DNA of 39,481 nt from Bacillus sp. RO1 (GTDB lineage: Bacteria; Bacillota; Bacilli; Bacillales; Bacillaceae_I). Positions within the stretch are counted from its first letter, which is position 1. Every line of letters starts with the position of its first letter. Both the position numbers and the translations under genes were made by a program. The stretch lies in the NCBI RefSeq assembly GCF_012524115.1, contig NZ_JAAZWB010000028.1, positions 1 to 39,481 of the forward strand, in the 5' to 3' direction. The notes under the pieces were generated by a model. It searched no databases and was not told where the DNA came from. It saw only the letters and a list, made by a program, of their open reading frames with translations. Below, one piece after another: positions 10,447 through 17,926 of the stretch.

Positions 10447-10475
10447 TTGACAGGCATTCATGGATGAATCATAAT
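10447..10475 (+). promoter_or_regulatory. sigma-A type promoter of secDF
   Basis: TTGACA at 10447-10452 and CATAAT at 10470-10475 with a 17-bp spacer, about 135 bases before the secDF start. Confidence 0.75.
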
Positions 10476-10609
10476 GGTACATGATGGCATTGAAACGGCT
10501 TTTATTAAATATTTTACATAATTATTTTTGAAACATGAACGAAGCCCTAGTGTCCATAAAACGGAAGTTATTTCATCGATTGTAAGTGCAGAAGGAGGAT
10601 TTTTCACGC

Positions 10610-12859
10610 ATGGTCAAAAGAGGACGGATCGTAGCATTCTTTTTACTTCTTATTTTGATTGGAAGTACAATTGGAGTGTTTACGAACCCAATTACAAAAG
10701 ATATCAAACTTGGTCTTGATCTCCAAGGGGGCTTTGAGGTCCTTTATAAAGTAAAACCTATCAATGAAAATAGTGAAGTGGATCGTGATTTACTTGTAAG
10801 TACGGTCAGTGCACTGAATAAACGTGTCAACGTTTTGGGTGTTAGTGAACCAAATATCCAAATTGAAGGCGATGACCGTATCCGTGTCCAGCTTGCCGGA
10901 GTAGAAGATCAGTCAAAGGCTAGGGAACTTTTATCCACTGAAGCGAAGTTAACCTTCCGTGATGTTAATGACAAGCTACTCATGGATGGATCAGCCTTGG
11001 CAGAGGGAGGAGCAAGTCAGTCCTTTGATAATAATAATGCACCTAGTGTTGCGCTGACGCTGCGTTCAGCTTCACAATTTGCAGACGTTACTAGCCAAGT
11101 TAAAGATATGGGTATCGGCCAAAATCTGATGGTTATCTGGTTGGATTTTGAAGAAGGTGTAGATTCATATGAAGTCGAAGCAGGAAAAGCGGACCCTAAA
11201 TATTTATCTGCAGCCAGAGTAGATCGTGTTTTAAATGAAACGAACGTACAGATTACAGGGAATTTTACTATCGAATCTGCTAAGGAGTTAGCAGAACTTC
11301 TTAATGCAGGCTCTTTACCTGTAGAGCTGGAAGAGATTTATTCCACGTCAGTTGGAGCTAAATTTGGAGAAACAGCACTTCAGAAAACAGTACTTGCAGG
11401 GATTATTGGTATTAGTGCAATCCTGATTTTCATGCTTGTATATTACCGTTTGCCAGGCTTGGTGGCGGTTGTAACTTTGAGTACGTATATTTTTCTAATT
11501 CTACTTGTGTTCGAATTGATGAACGGGGTTCTCACCTTGCCGGGTATTGCAGCGTTGATACTTGGGGTTGGTATGGCCGTGGACGCCAATATCATTACTT
11601 ATGAACGTATTAAAGAAGAACTAAAGCTTGGCAGGTCTGCCATGTCAGCGTTCCGTGCAGGAAGCAGAAACTCGTTTTCAACCATTCTAGATGCAAACCT
11701 GACTACGCTTCTAGCAGCTGGAGTCATGTTTGTATATGGAACTAGTTCTGTTAAAGGCTTTGCTACCATGTTAATTGTCAGTATCCTGTTGAGCTTTATT
11801 ACAGCTGTTTTCGGATCAAGACTTTTGCTTGGCCTGTGGGTGAACAGTAGATTCATGAATAATAAGCCACATCTATTCGGTGTAAAAAAAGAGGATATCC
11901 TTGATATCAATATGACAGATGAACATACAGAGCCTCCAAATAGATTTGAAAACTGGGATTTCTTGAAGCATCGCAAAAAATTCTTTATGCTCTCAGGTGC
12001 TTTGGTGGTTGTAGGAATCATTGTTCTTGCAGTTTTCCGTTTGAACCTTGGTATTGATTTTGCAGCCGGGACAAGGGTGGAAATCTTAAGTGAGACAAGC
12101 CTGACTGCCGAAGGGATTACAGAAGAATTGACCTCCATTGGTCTAAAGCCTAAAGATGTGGTACTTGCCGGAAACAATAATGAAATTGCCGTTGCAAGAT
12201 ATGTGGATGATTTTTCACAGACTGAGATAGCGGAAGTTAAAGAGTATGTCCAAAATAAGTATGGCTCGGAGCCAAGTGTTAGTACGGTCTCTCCGACTGT
12301 CGGACAAGAGCTAGCAAGGAATGCCTTCTTTGCTATATTGATAGCTGCGGTGGGAATCATTATCTATGTAACCATTCGATTTGAATGGATGTTCGCACTT
12401 GCTGCCATCGTGGCATTGTTCCATGACGCCTTCTTTATCGTTGCGTTCTTCAGTTTAACAAGGCTTGAAGTAGATATTACCTTCATTGCGGCCTTGTTGA
12501 CGATTGTTGGTTATTCTATCAATGACACAATTGTTACGTTTGACCGGATCCGTGAAAACCTGAAAAAGAAAAAACGGGTTAAAACATATGAAGATTTAAA
12601 AGATATTGTGAATAAAAGCTTACAGCAAACTTTCGTCAGATCCTTAAATACGGTTGGGACTGTAGTTTTAGCAGTCATCGCCTTGCTTATTTTCGGTAGT
12701 GAATCGATTACTAATTTCTCGATTGCTCTGTTGGTAGGGTTGATTGTTGGTACGTATTCTTCCCTTTTTATTGCAGCACAGCTGTGGATGAACTGGAAAT
12801 ATAAACAGATCAGTAAACCAAAGAAGGCTCCGGTAGAAGATCCAGAGCCAGAAGTATAA
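10610..12859 (+). CDS. secDF: fused protein translocase subunit SecDF
   Basis: A 749-residue fusion of SecD and SecF, an RND-type membrane complex that uses the proton gradient to help pull proteins through SecYEG. The SecD half has the KLGLDLQGGFEVLYK motif near 34 and GMAVDANIITYERIKEEL near 325. The SecF half begins near 450 with LNLGIDFAAGTRVEI and has GYSINDTIVTFDRIREN near 640. Twelve membrane helices are expected. GAAGGAGGA sits 10 bases before the ATG at 10610, so the GTG at 10586 is rejected. The fusion is the usual form in Bacillus. Confidence 0.97.
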   Translation: MVKRGRIVAFFLLLILIGSTIGVFTNPITKDIKLGLDLQGGFEVLYKVKPINENSEVDRDLLVSTVSALNKRVNVLGVSEPNIQIEGDDRIRVQLAGVEDQSKARELLSTEAKLTFRDVNDKLLMDGSALAEGGASQSFDNNNAPSVALTLRSASQFADVTSQVKDMGIGQNLMVIWLDFEEGVDSYEVEAGKADPKYLSAARVDRVLNETNVQITGNFTIESAKELAELLNAGSLPVELEEIYSTSVGAKFGETALQKTVLAGIIGISAILIFMLVYYRLPGLVAVVTLSTYIFLILLVFELMNGVLTLPGIAALILGVGMAVDANIITYERIKEELKLGRSAMSAFRAGSRNSFSTILDANLTTLLAAGVMFVYGTSSVKGFATMLIVSILLSFITAVFGSRLLLGLWVNSRFMNNKPHLFGVKKEDILDINMTDEHTEPPNRFENWDFLKHRKKFFMLSGALVVVGIIVLAVFRLNLGIDFAAGTRVEILSETSLTAEGITEELTSIGLKPKDVVLAGNNNEIAVARYVDDFSQTEIAEVKEYVQNKYGSEPSVSTVSPTVGQELARNAFFAILIAAVGIIIYVTIRFEWMFALAAIVALFHDAFFIVAFFSLTRLEVDITFIAALLTIVGYSINDTIVTFDRIRENLKKKKRVKTYEDLKDIVNKSLQQTFVRSLNTVGTVVLAVIALLIFGSESITNFSIALLVGLIVGTYSSLFIAAQLWMNWKYKQISKPKKAPVEDPEPEV

Positions 12860-12869
12860 TTGTTTCTGT

Positions 12870-12905
12870 CACAGTGCCTGTTAAGGTGCTGTGGCATTTT
12901 TATTT
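12870..12905 (+). terminator. rho-independent terminator after secDF
   Basis: CACAGTGCCT and AGGTGCTGTG pair over 10 positions with two wobbles and a 4-base loop, followed shortly by TTTTTATTT. Confidence 0.88.
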
Positions 12906-12932
12906 CTTAAGTTTTTGAGAGGGATATGCTCT

Positions 12933-12946
12933 ATTTCGGGTACAAT
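12933..12946 (+). promoter_or_regulatory. possible promoter element before the CDF transporter
   Basis: TACAAT at 12941-12946 resembles a -10 box, about 30 bases before the gene's start codon. TTGAGA at 12915 is 20 bases upstream, longer than ideal. The 14-base string ATTTCGGGTACAAT is repeated exactly at 28049-28062 before tcdA. Confidence 0.45.
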
Positions 12947-12976
12947 AGAAGAAGAGAATGCAAAGGGGTGTACGTT

Positions 12977-13867
12977 ATGGAACATAATGAGCGGTTTAAA
13001 AAAGCCGAGTTTGCAGCATTGGTCGGGGTAGTAGGGAACGTAGTTTTAGCTGCATTGAAAGCTTGGGCCGGAATTGTCGCTAACAGTCGAGCGCTCGTTG
13101 CAGACGCTGTTCATTCTGCATCTGATGTTGCTGGGTCTTTGGCTGTATACATAGGTTTGAGGGCAGCAAAGCAGCCCCCTGATGAAGATCATCCATATGG
13201 TCATGGAAAAGCAGAAAATATTGCTGCAATAATTGTCGCGGTCCTTTTATTGATTGTCGGGTTTGAAATTGGTAAATCTTCTTTTCAGGCATTCTTTGAA
13301 CCGATTAAGGCACCAAAAGCTCTAGCCATTTACGTAGTTGTCTTTTCCATCATCGTAAAGGAAATTATGTTTCGATATAAGTACAACTTGGGAAAAAGAA
13401 TAAAGAGCGATGCCATCATTGTCAATGCCTATGAACATCGATCTGACGTTTTCTCCTCCATCGCAGCTTTAATCGGAATTGGCGGAGCGGTCTTAGGAGG
13501 TTACATCGGAGTAGATTGGTTAGTGTATCTCGATCCTGTAGCCGGAATTGTTGTAGCTCTTATGATTATCAAAATTTCTTGGCAGCTTGGTTCGGAGTCC
13601 ATACACAATACAATGGACCATGTCATGCATGAGGAAGACACGGAAGAATTTAGAGATGTTGTCCTAACTGTACCCGGAGTAATGAAAATTGACAGTCTGC
13701 ATGCAAGGGAACATGGTCACTATGTCATTATTGATTTAAAAATTTCCGTGGACCCATACATTACCGTGGAAGATGGTCATAAAATAGGTAAAAACGTGAA
13801 GGCAAAACTCATTGAAAATAAAGAAGTTCAGGATGTGTTTGTGCATATCAATCCATACTCTGAATAA
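12977..13867 (+). CDS. cation diffusion facilitator family transporter
   Basis: A 296-residue divalent metal/proton antiporter of the CDF family (Zn, Fe, Mn or Co export). Six membrane helices are expected. Helix 2 carries ALVADAVHSASDVAG (metal-site HxxxD) and helix 5 the second site NAYEHRSDVFSS. DHPYGHGKAENIAA lies between helices 2 and 3. The C-terminal 80 residues form the cytoplasmic dimerisation domain (MKIDSLHAREHGHY). The metal cannot be told. The ATG at 12977 follows AAAGGGGTG; the longer frame is rejected. In B. subtilis a different gene occupies the spot between secDF and the LapA-like gene. Confidence 0.92.
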   Translation: MEHNERFKKAEFAALVGVVGNVVLAALKAWAGIVANSRALVADAVHSASDVAGSLAVYIGLRAAKQPPDEDHPYGHGKAENIAAIIVAVLLLIVGFEIGKSSFQAFFEPIKAPKALAIYVVVFSIIVKEIMFRYKYNLGKRIKSDAIIVNAYEHRSDVFSSIAALIGIGGAVLGGYIGVDWLVYLDPVAGIVVALMIIKISWQLGSESIHNTMDHVMHEEDTEEFRDVVLTVPGVMKIDSLHAREHGHYVIIDLKISVDPYITVEDGHKIGKNVKAKLIENKEVQDVFVHINPYSE

Positions 13868-13888
13868 GAGATTGAGGGGGAGATTAAG

Positions 13889-14209
13889 ATGAAGACACAA
13901 TGGTACCTTTTAGCAGGAGTACTTTTCACCATCGTTGTTGCCATTTTTGCGGTATTAAATGTTGCACCGGTTGAGGTGAACTATTTATTCGGGACAGCGG
14001 AATGGCCGTTGGTGTTAGTGATATTATTCTCGACTTTGATGGGTATTGTTATTGCTGGCTCTATCGGGATTTACCAGGTGGTCATGGTAAAAAGACGGAT
14101 GCAGCAGAAGCATGCCGGGACATCGATGGAAAAAACGGGATCTTCTGAGCCGGTCGCAGACAAAGAAAATACGGTGGAGACAGTTGGGGAGAGACGCAGG
14201 TCGCGCTAG
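13889..14209 (+). CDS. LapA domain membrane protein (YrvD-like)
   Basis: 106 residues. Two membrane helices (about 5-25 and 40-66) bracket NVAPVEVNYLFGTAEWPLVL, the pattern of the LapA/lipopolysaccharide-assembly-protein-A domain, which in Gram-positives has no defined role. A charged tail of about 35 residues follows. The equivalent B. subtilis gene, yrvD, lies between secDF and recJ too. TGAGGGGGAG precedes the ATG. It is 21 bases after the CDF gene, so the two are likely co-transcribed. Confidence 0.82.
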   Translation: MKTQWYLLAGVLFTIVVAIFAVLNVAPVEVNYLFGTAEWPLVLVILFSTLMGIVIAGSIGIYQVVMVKRRMQQKHAGTSMEKTGSSEPVADKENTVETVGERRRSR

Positions 14210-14225
14210 TTTTTAGTTTTTGCGC

Positions 14226-14263
14226 AAAAAAGGTGTGTTTTTTTATAAAATACGCCTTTTTTT
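14226..14263 (+). terminator. rho-independent terminator after the LapA-like gene
   Basis: GGTGTGTTTT (14232-14241) pairs with AAAATACGCC (14247-14256) with two wobbles, flanked by A and T runs. Confidence 0.88.
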
Positions 14264-14278
14264 GTTGTGGAAAAATGG

Positions 14279-14500
14279 TTCGGACAATTATGTTCTTTGT
14301 TCGGTCAAAAATGGCTGAGATTTTGGGATCTTCGGACATTTGAATGGGGTGGTTCGGTCAAGAATGCTAGTGGTTCGGCCATTTGAAATTTTGGTTCGGT
14401 CAACTTTTGAGAATCTTCGGTCATTTACGCGGAATCTTTGGACAATTTTCCAAAATCTTCGGTCAACTTCACGAAAACTTCGGACATTTGCTCAAAGGCA
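14279..14500. repeat. degenerate 21-bp-period repeat array with TTCGGTCA core
   Basis: TTCGG(T/A)CA or near versions have their C at 14281, 14302, 14333, 14355, 14376, 14397, 14418, 14439, 14460 and 14481. The last six steps are exactly 21 bp. The 8-base core is conserved and the 13 bases between are variable but A/T-rich. It fills most of the 463-base gap between the LapA-like gene and recJ. Reading frames cross it but have no good ribosome-binding site. Confidence 0.85.
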
Positions 14501-14540
14501 GCAAAAAAGCTTTGAAAAATGGATTTAAGAGCTTACGTGC

Positions 14541-14605
14541 GGTACCAGACCCCAGCGGTGTGTGTGGTAAGTTACATAGTTTGTTGGTTTTTGGGGTCAG
14601 GTACC
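14541..14605. repeat. REP-like inverted repeat upstream of recJ
   Basis: GGTACCAGACCCCA (14541-14554) and TGGGGTCAGGTACC (14592-14605) are reverse complements with one mismatch, separated by 37 bases. Short palindromes of this kind are common in Bacillus genomes and resemble REP elements mobilised by IS200-like transposases; that origin is an inference. Confidence 0.75.
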
Positions 14606-14618
14606 CTTTGTAGACCCA

Positions 14619-14647
14619 TTGAAGCAACATCAACTCTCTTGTATAAT
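14619..14647 (+). promoter_or_regulatory. sigma-A type promoter of recJ
   Basis: TTGAAG at 14619-14624 and TATAAT at 14642-14647 with a 17-bp spacer, and TTG just before the -10. It lies 25 bases before the TTG start codon of recJ. Confidence 0.8.
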
Positions 14648-14672
14648 TAATTAGGCTAAGGGAGGAATTAGT

Positions 14673-17018
14673 TTGTTAGCTTCTAAATCTAGATGGAATA
14701 TAAATCAATCAAGAATGGAACAAGTTGATTATTTAGCACAGTCTTTAAATATTGCCCCTCTTATTGCTACCCTTTTGGTGAATAGAGGGTTTGATACAAT
14801 AGATGCAGCAAAAGAATTTTTATATACAAATGACCAAGAATTTCATGATCCTTTTTTAATGGAGGACATGGGCAAGCTTGTGGAGAGAGTAAATCAAGCG
14901 ATTGCAAAAGAAGAGAAAATACTTGTGTTTGGTGACTATGATGCAGATGGAGTCAGCAGCACGACCGTCATGGTCACTGCCCTTCGTGAAGTCGGCGCGC
15001 TGGTAGATTTTTATATCCCCAACCGTTTTACAGAAGGATATGGACCAAATGAAAATGCCTTCCAACAAGCAAAAGACAACGGGTATTCTGTGATTATTAC
15101 AGTCGACACGGGAATCTCTGCCCTGTATGAGGCAAAAGTGGCGAAAGAACTAGGCTTGGATTTGATCATCACCGATCACCATGAGCCGGGACCAGAATTG
15201 CCTGATGCTTTTGCAATTATTCATCCCAAAAAAGAAACCTGCTCCTATCCATTTGATGACCTCGCTGGTGTTGGTGTTGCATACAAGGTAGCGCATGCAC
15301 TCCTAGGTAAAAACCCAGAGCACCTGCTGGATGTGGCTGCTATTGGTACCATTGCAGATTTGGTCCCATTGGTAGGGGAGAACAGATTGCTTGCCTCTAA
15401 AGGAATTAAAAAGATGCAACAGACCACACGTGTCGGACTGAAAGCTCTTTTGCAAAAATGCGGAGTGGAATTGCATACGGTATCAGAAGAGACGGTAGGA
15501 TTCTCCATAGGACCTCGAATTAATGCGGTAGGGAGACTGGATAATGCAGATCCCGCGGTTCATCTTCTTATGACAAATGATCCTGAAGAAGCTAAGATGC
15601 TTGCAGAGGAAATGGAAGCTTACAACAAAGAGAGACAGCAAATTGTGACCCAAATTACCGAAGAAGCCATCCAACAGGTGGAAGAGAAATATCCGCCTGA
15701 AGATAATGGTTTCATTATAGTAGGGGGGAACAACTGGAATGCAGGAGTAATTGGAATTGTCGCATCCCGCCTTGTAGATCGCTTTTACAGACCGACTATC
15801 GTGTTGAGCCTTGATGAGGATAAAGGGTTGGCAAAAGGATCTGCCCGTTCCATTGCAGGGTTCGATCTTTTTGAGAATCTTTCGGAATGCCGCGATATTT
15901 TACCTCATTTTGGTGGTCATCCAATGGCGGCGGGGATGACGTTAAAAATAGAAGATGTAACAGAACTCAGACAAAGAATGAATCAAAAGGCGTTAGAAAT
16001 CCTGACAAAGGAAGATTTCACCCCAATTACAGAAGTGGATATTGAGTGCAAAGTGGAAGAGGTAACACTTTCAACGATCGAACAGTTGGAAATGCTATCT
16101 CCATTCGGAGTAGCCAATCCGAAACCGAAAGTGCTGGTCAAAGATGTCCTGCCACAGCAGATTCGCCAGATAGGGAACAAGAGCAACCATCTCAAACTGG
16201 TTATTGAACAGGAAGGAAGTTCACTGGACTGCGTGGGCTTTGGCTTTGGAGAAACCTATCATCACGTGTCCCCTGGAGCATCCCTTGATGTATTAGGAGA
16301 ACTCTCTATCAATGAGTGGAACAATTTCCGCAAGCCCCAACTTTTCCTGAAAGATATAAGAGTGACAGATTGGCAGCTTTTCGATATCCGTTCCATTAAA
16401 CAGTTAAATCAAACATTAAATGGAATAGATAAATCGAAACTCCACATCCTATATTTTAATGAAAATACTTTGGAAGAAATAAATCTGCACACTGAATTAC
16501 GTCCATATGCAAGTATGGTTACAGAGGATGCTAATGTAGATTTGACAGGAAAGTACGTTGTCATTTTGGATATCCCATCTGAAGAAACTCACCTGTCCCG
16601 TTTATTAAACAACAGTACGCCTGACCGCATTTATGCCTCCTTCTATCAAAAGGAGAATCATTTCTTCTCTACGATTCCGACAAGAGAACACTTTAAATGG
16701 TTCTACGCATTACTTGCAAAAAAAGGATCTTTTGACTTGAGGAAGCATGCTGAAGATATTGCCAAGCACCGCGGCTGGTCAAAAGAAACAGTGGATTTTA
16801 TATCACAGGTGTTTTTTGACTTAGAATTTGTTACAATAGACAAGGGTTTTATCGCATTAAACCATGCAGCGAAAAAACGGGACTTTGAAGAGTCTCCAAC
16901 TTATCGTAAAAAGCAACAGCAAGTGATGCTTGAAAACTTGTTTTTATACTCATCATATAAACAATTGAAAGCGTGGTTTGATCAGCATCTAACCAAGCAA
17001 TGCACTGTTCATTCATAG
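14673..17018 (+). CDS. recJ: single-stranded-DNA-specific exonuclease RecJ
   Basis: A 5'-3' single-strand exonuclease used in recombination and mismatch repair. It has 781 residues, the long Bacillus form. The DHH domain shows FGDYDADGVSST near 89, DTGIS near 144 and ITDHHEPG near 165. DHHA1 has GGHPMAAGMTL near 415, followed by an OB-fold and a C-terminal domain special to Firmicutes. The TTG start at 14673 follows AAGGGAGGAATTAG. It is followed 14 bases later by apt, as in B. subtilis. Confidence 0.96.
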   Translation: MLASKSRWNINQSRMEQVDYLAQSLNIAPLIATLLVNRGFDTIDAAKEFLYTNDQEFHDPFLMEDMGKLVERVNQAIAKEEKILVFGDYDADGVSSTTVMVTALREVGALVDFYIPNRFTEGYGPNENAFQQAKDNGYSVIITVDTGISALYEAKVAKELGLDLIITDHHEPGPELPDAFAIIHPKKETCSYPFDDLAGVGVAYKVAHALLGKNPEHLLDVAAIGTIADLVPLVGENRLLASKGIKKMQQTTRVGLKALLQKCGVELHTVSEETVGFSIGPRINAVGRLDNADPAVHLLMTNDPEEAKMLAEEMEAYNKERQQIVTQITEEAIQQVEEKYPPEDNGFIIVGGNNWNAGVIGIVASRLVDRFYRPTIVLSLDEDKGLAKGSARSIAGFDLFENLSECRDILPHFGGHPMAAGMTLKIEDVTELRQRMNQKALEILTKEDFTPITEVDIECKVEEVTLSTIEQLEMLSPFGVANPKPKVLVKDVLPQQIRQIGNKSNHLKLVIEQEGSSLDCVGFGFGETYHHVSPGASLDVLGELSINEWNNFRKPQLFLKDIRVTDWQLFDIRSIKQLNQTLNGIDKSKLHILYFNENTLEEINLHTELRPYASMVTEDANVDLTGKYVVILDIPSEETHLSRLLNNSTPDRIYASFYQKENHFFSTIPTREHFKWFYALLAKKGSFDLRKHAEDIAKHRGWSKETVDFISQVFFDLEFVTIDKGFIALNHAAKKRDFEESPTYRKKQQQVMLENLFLYSSYKQLKAWFDQHLTKQCTVHS

Positions 17019-17032
17019 GAGGAAAATAGAAG

Positions 17033-17545
17033 ATGGATTTAAAGAAATTCGTAACAATCGTTCCTGATTGGCCAAAACCTGGTATTCAGTTCAAGGATAT
17101 TACAACGCTAATGGACAATGGTGATGCATACCGTTATGCAACAGACCAAATTGTTGAATATGCTCGTGATAAAGAAGTAGATCTAATTGTTGGACCGGAA
17201 GCACGTGGATTTATCATTGGTTGTCCGGTAGCGTATTCTCTAGGAGTTGGCTTTGCGCCGGTTCGTAAAGAGGGGAAACTTCCTCGTGAAGTAGCACGTG
17301 TAGAATACGGACTAGAGTACGGCAAAGATGTCCTGACTATCCATAAAGATGCAATCAAGCCGGGTCAACGCGTTTTGATTACAGACGATTTGCTTGCAAC
17401 GGGTGGTACAATTGAAGCGACGATCAAGCTTGTTGAAGAGCTTGGCGGAGTAGTTGCCGGGATCGCATTCCTTATCGAGCTATCCTACTTGGATGGACGC
17501 AGCAAACTAGACGGATTCGATATTCTTACTTTAATGAAATACTAA
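17033..17545 (+). CDS. apt: adenine phosphoribosyltransferase
   Basis: Salvages adenine with PRPP to give AMP. It has 170 residues, standard length. The PRPP-binding loop [13 protein letters not shown] is near residues 118-130, and the N-terminal [11 protein letters not shown] and GPEARGF segments are typical of APRT. A GGAGGAAAATAG ribosome-binding site precedes the ATG. It is co-transcribed with recJ and closed by its own terminator. The recJ-apt-relA order is conserved in Bacillus. Confidence 0.97.
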   Translation: MDLKKFVTIVPDWPKPGIQFKDITTLMDNGDAYRYATDQIVEYARDKEVDLIVGPEARGFIIGCPVAYSLGVGFAPVRKEGKLPREVARVEYGLEYGKDVLTIHKDAIKPGQRVLITDDLLATGGTIEATIKLVEELGGVVAGIAFLIELSYLDGRSKLDGFDILTLMKY

Positions 17546-17558
17546 TCTCTACTAAATG

Positions 17559-17589
17559 ACTAGGGCAATTGAATTGCTCTAGTTTTTTT
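17559..17589 (+). terminator. rho-independent terminator after apt
   Basis: ACTAGGGCAA and TTGCTCTAGT pair around TTGAA with one wobble, followed by seven T. Confidence 0.93.
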
Positions 17590-17926
17590 CATATATGATG
17601 ATAGCGGCCTAGTACTATTTTCTGCTCTCATTAATAAAATGAAAAGATAGGAAAAAAGACTGCTTTTATTAGAAAAGTATATTTTTTACACCAATTCCTG
17701 AAAAATCTGTCGACAAATCTTTATTTTTCCCTCATAATCTCTTTACATCTACATAAAATTTCACGATAATAAAAACAATATACTTTTTTGTTCTATTCAA
17801 GTAAAGAACGAAAGAAATCTGTCCATAATGGTAAGAAAAATTAAGATGATTACAATAGGCGCTTGCGCTTTTTAATACGATTTGTTTAGTAAAATAAAAA
17901 AAGAAGTCAAAAAGGTGAGTAGAAAT
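17590..17926. other. AT-rich relA upstream region
   Basis: About 337 bases without a gene. A promoter for relA is expected here; ATTACAAT near 17848 is a possible -10 box but no clear -35 partner was found. A short GCGC-TT-GCGC hairpin followed by five T lies near 17860. No repeat copy was recognised. Confidence 0.5.

Noticed and set aside
11599-12360. 253-codon frame on the minus strand inside secDF
   Set aside because: It lies wholly opposite a strongly conserved gene and has no recognisable domain; typical antisense shadow.
14340-14613. Two overlapping frames giving heptad-like peptides
   Set aside because: They arise because a 21-bp period equals seven codons; neither has a ribosome-binding site and both are explained by the DNA repeat.
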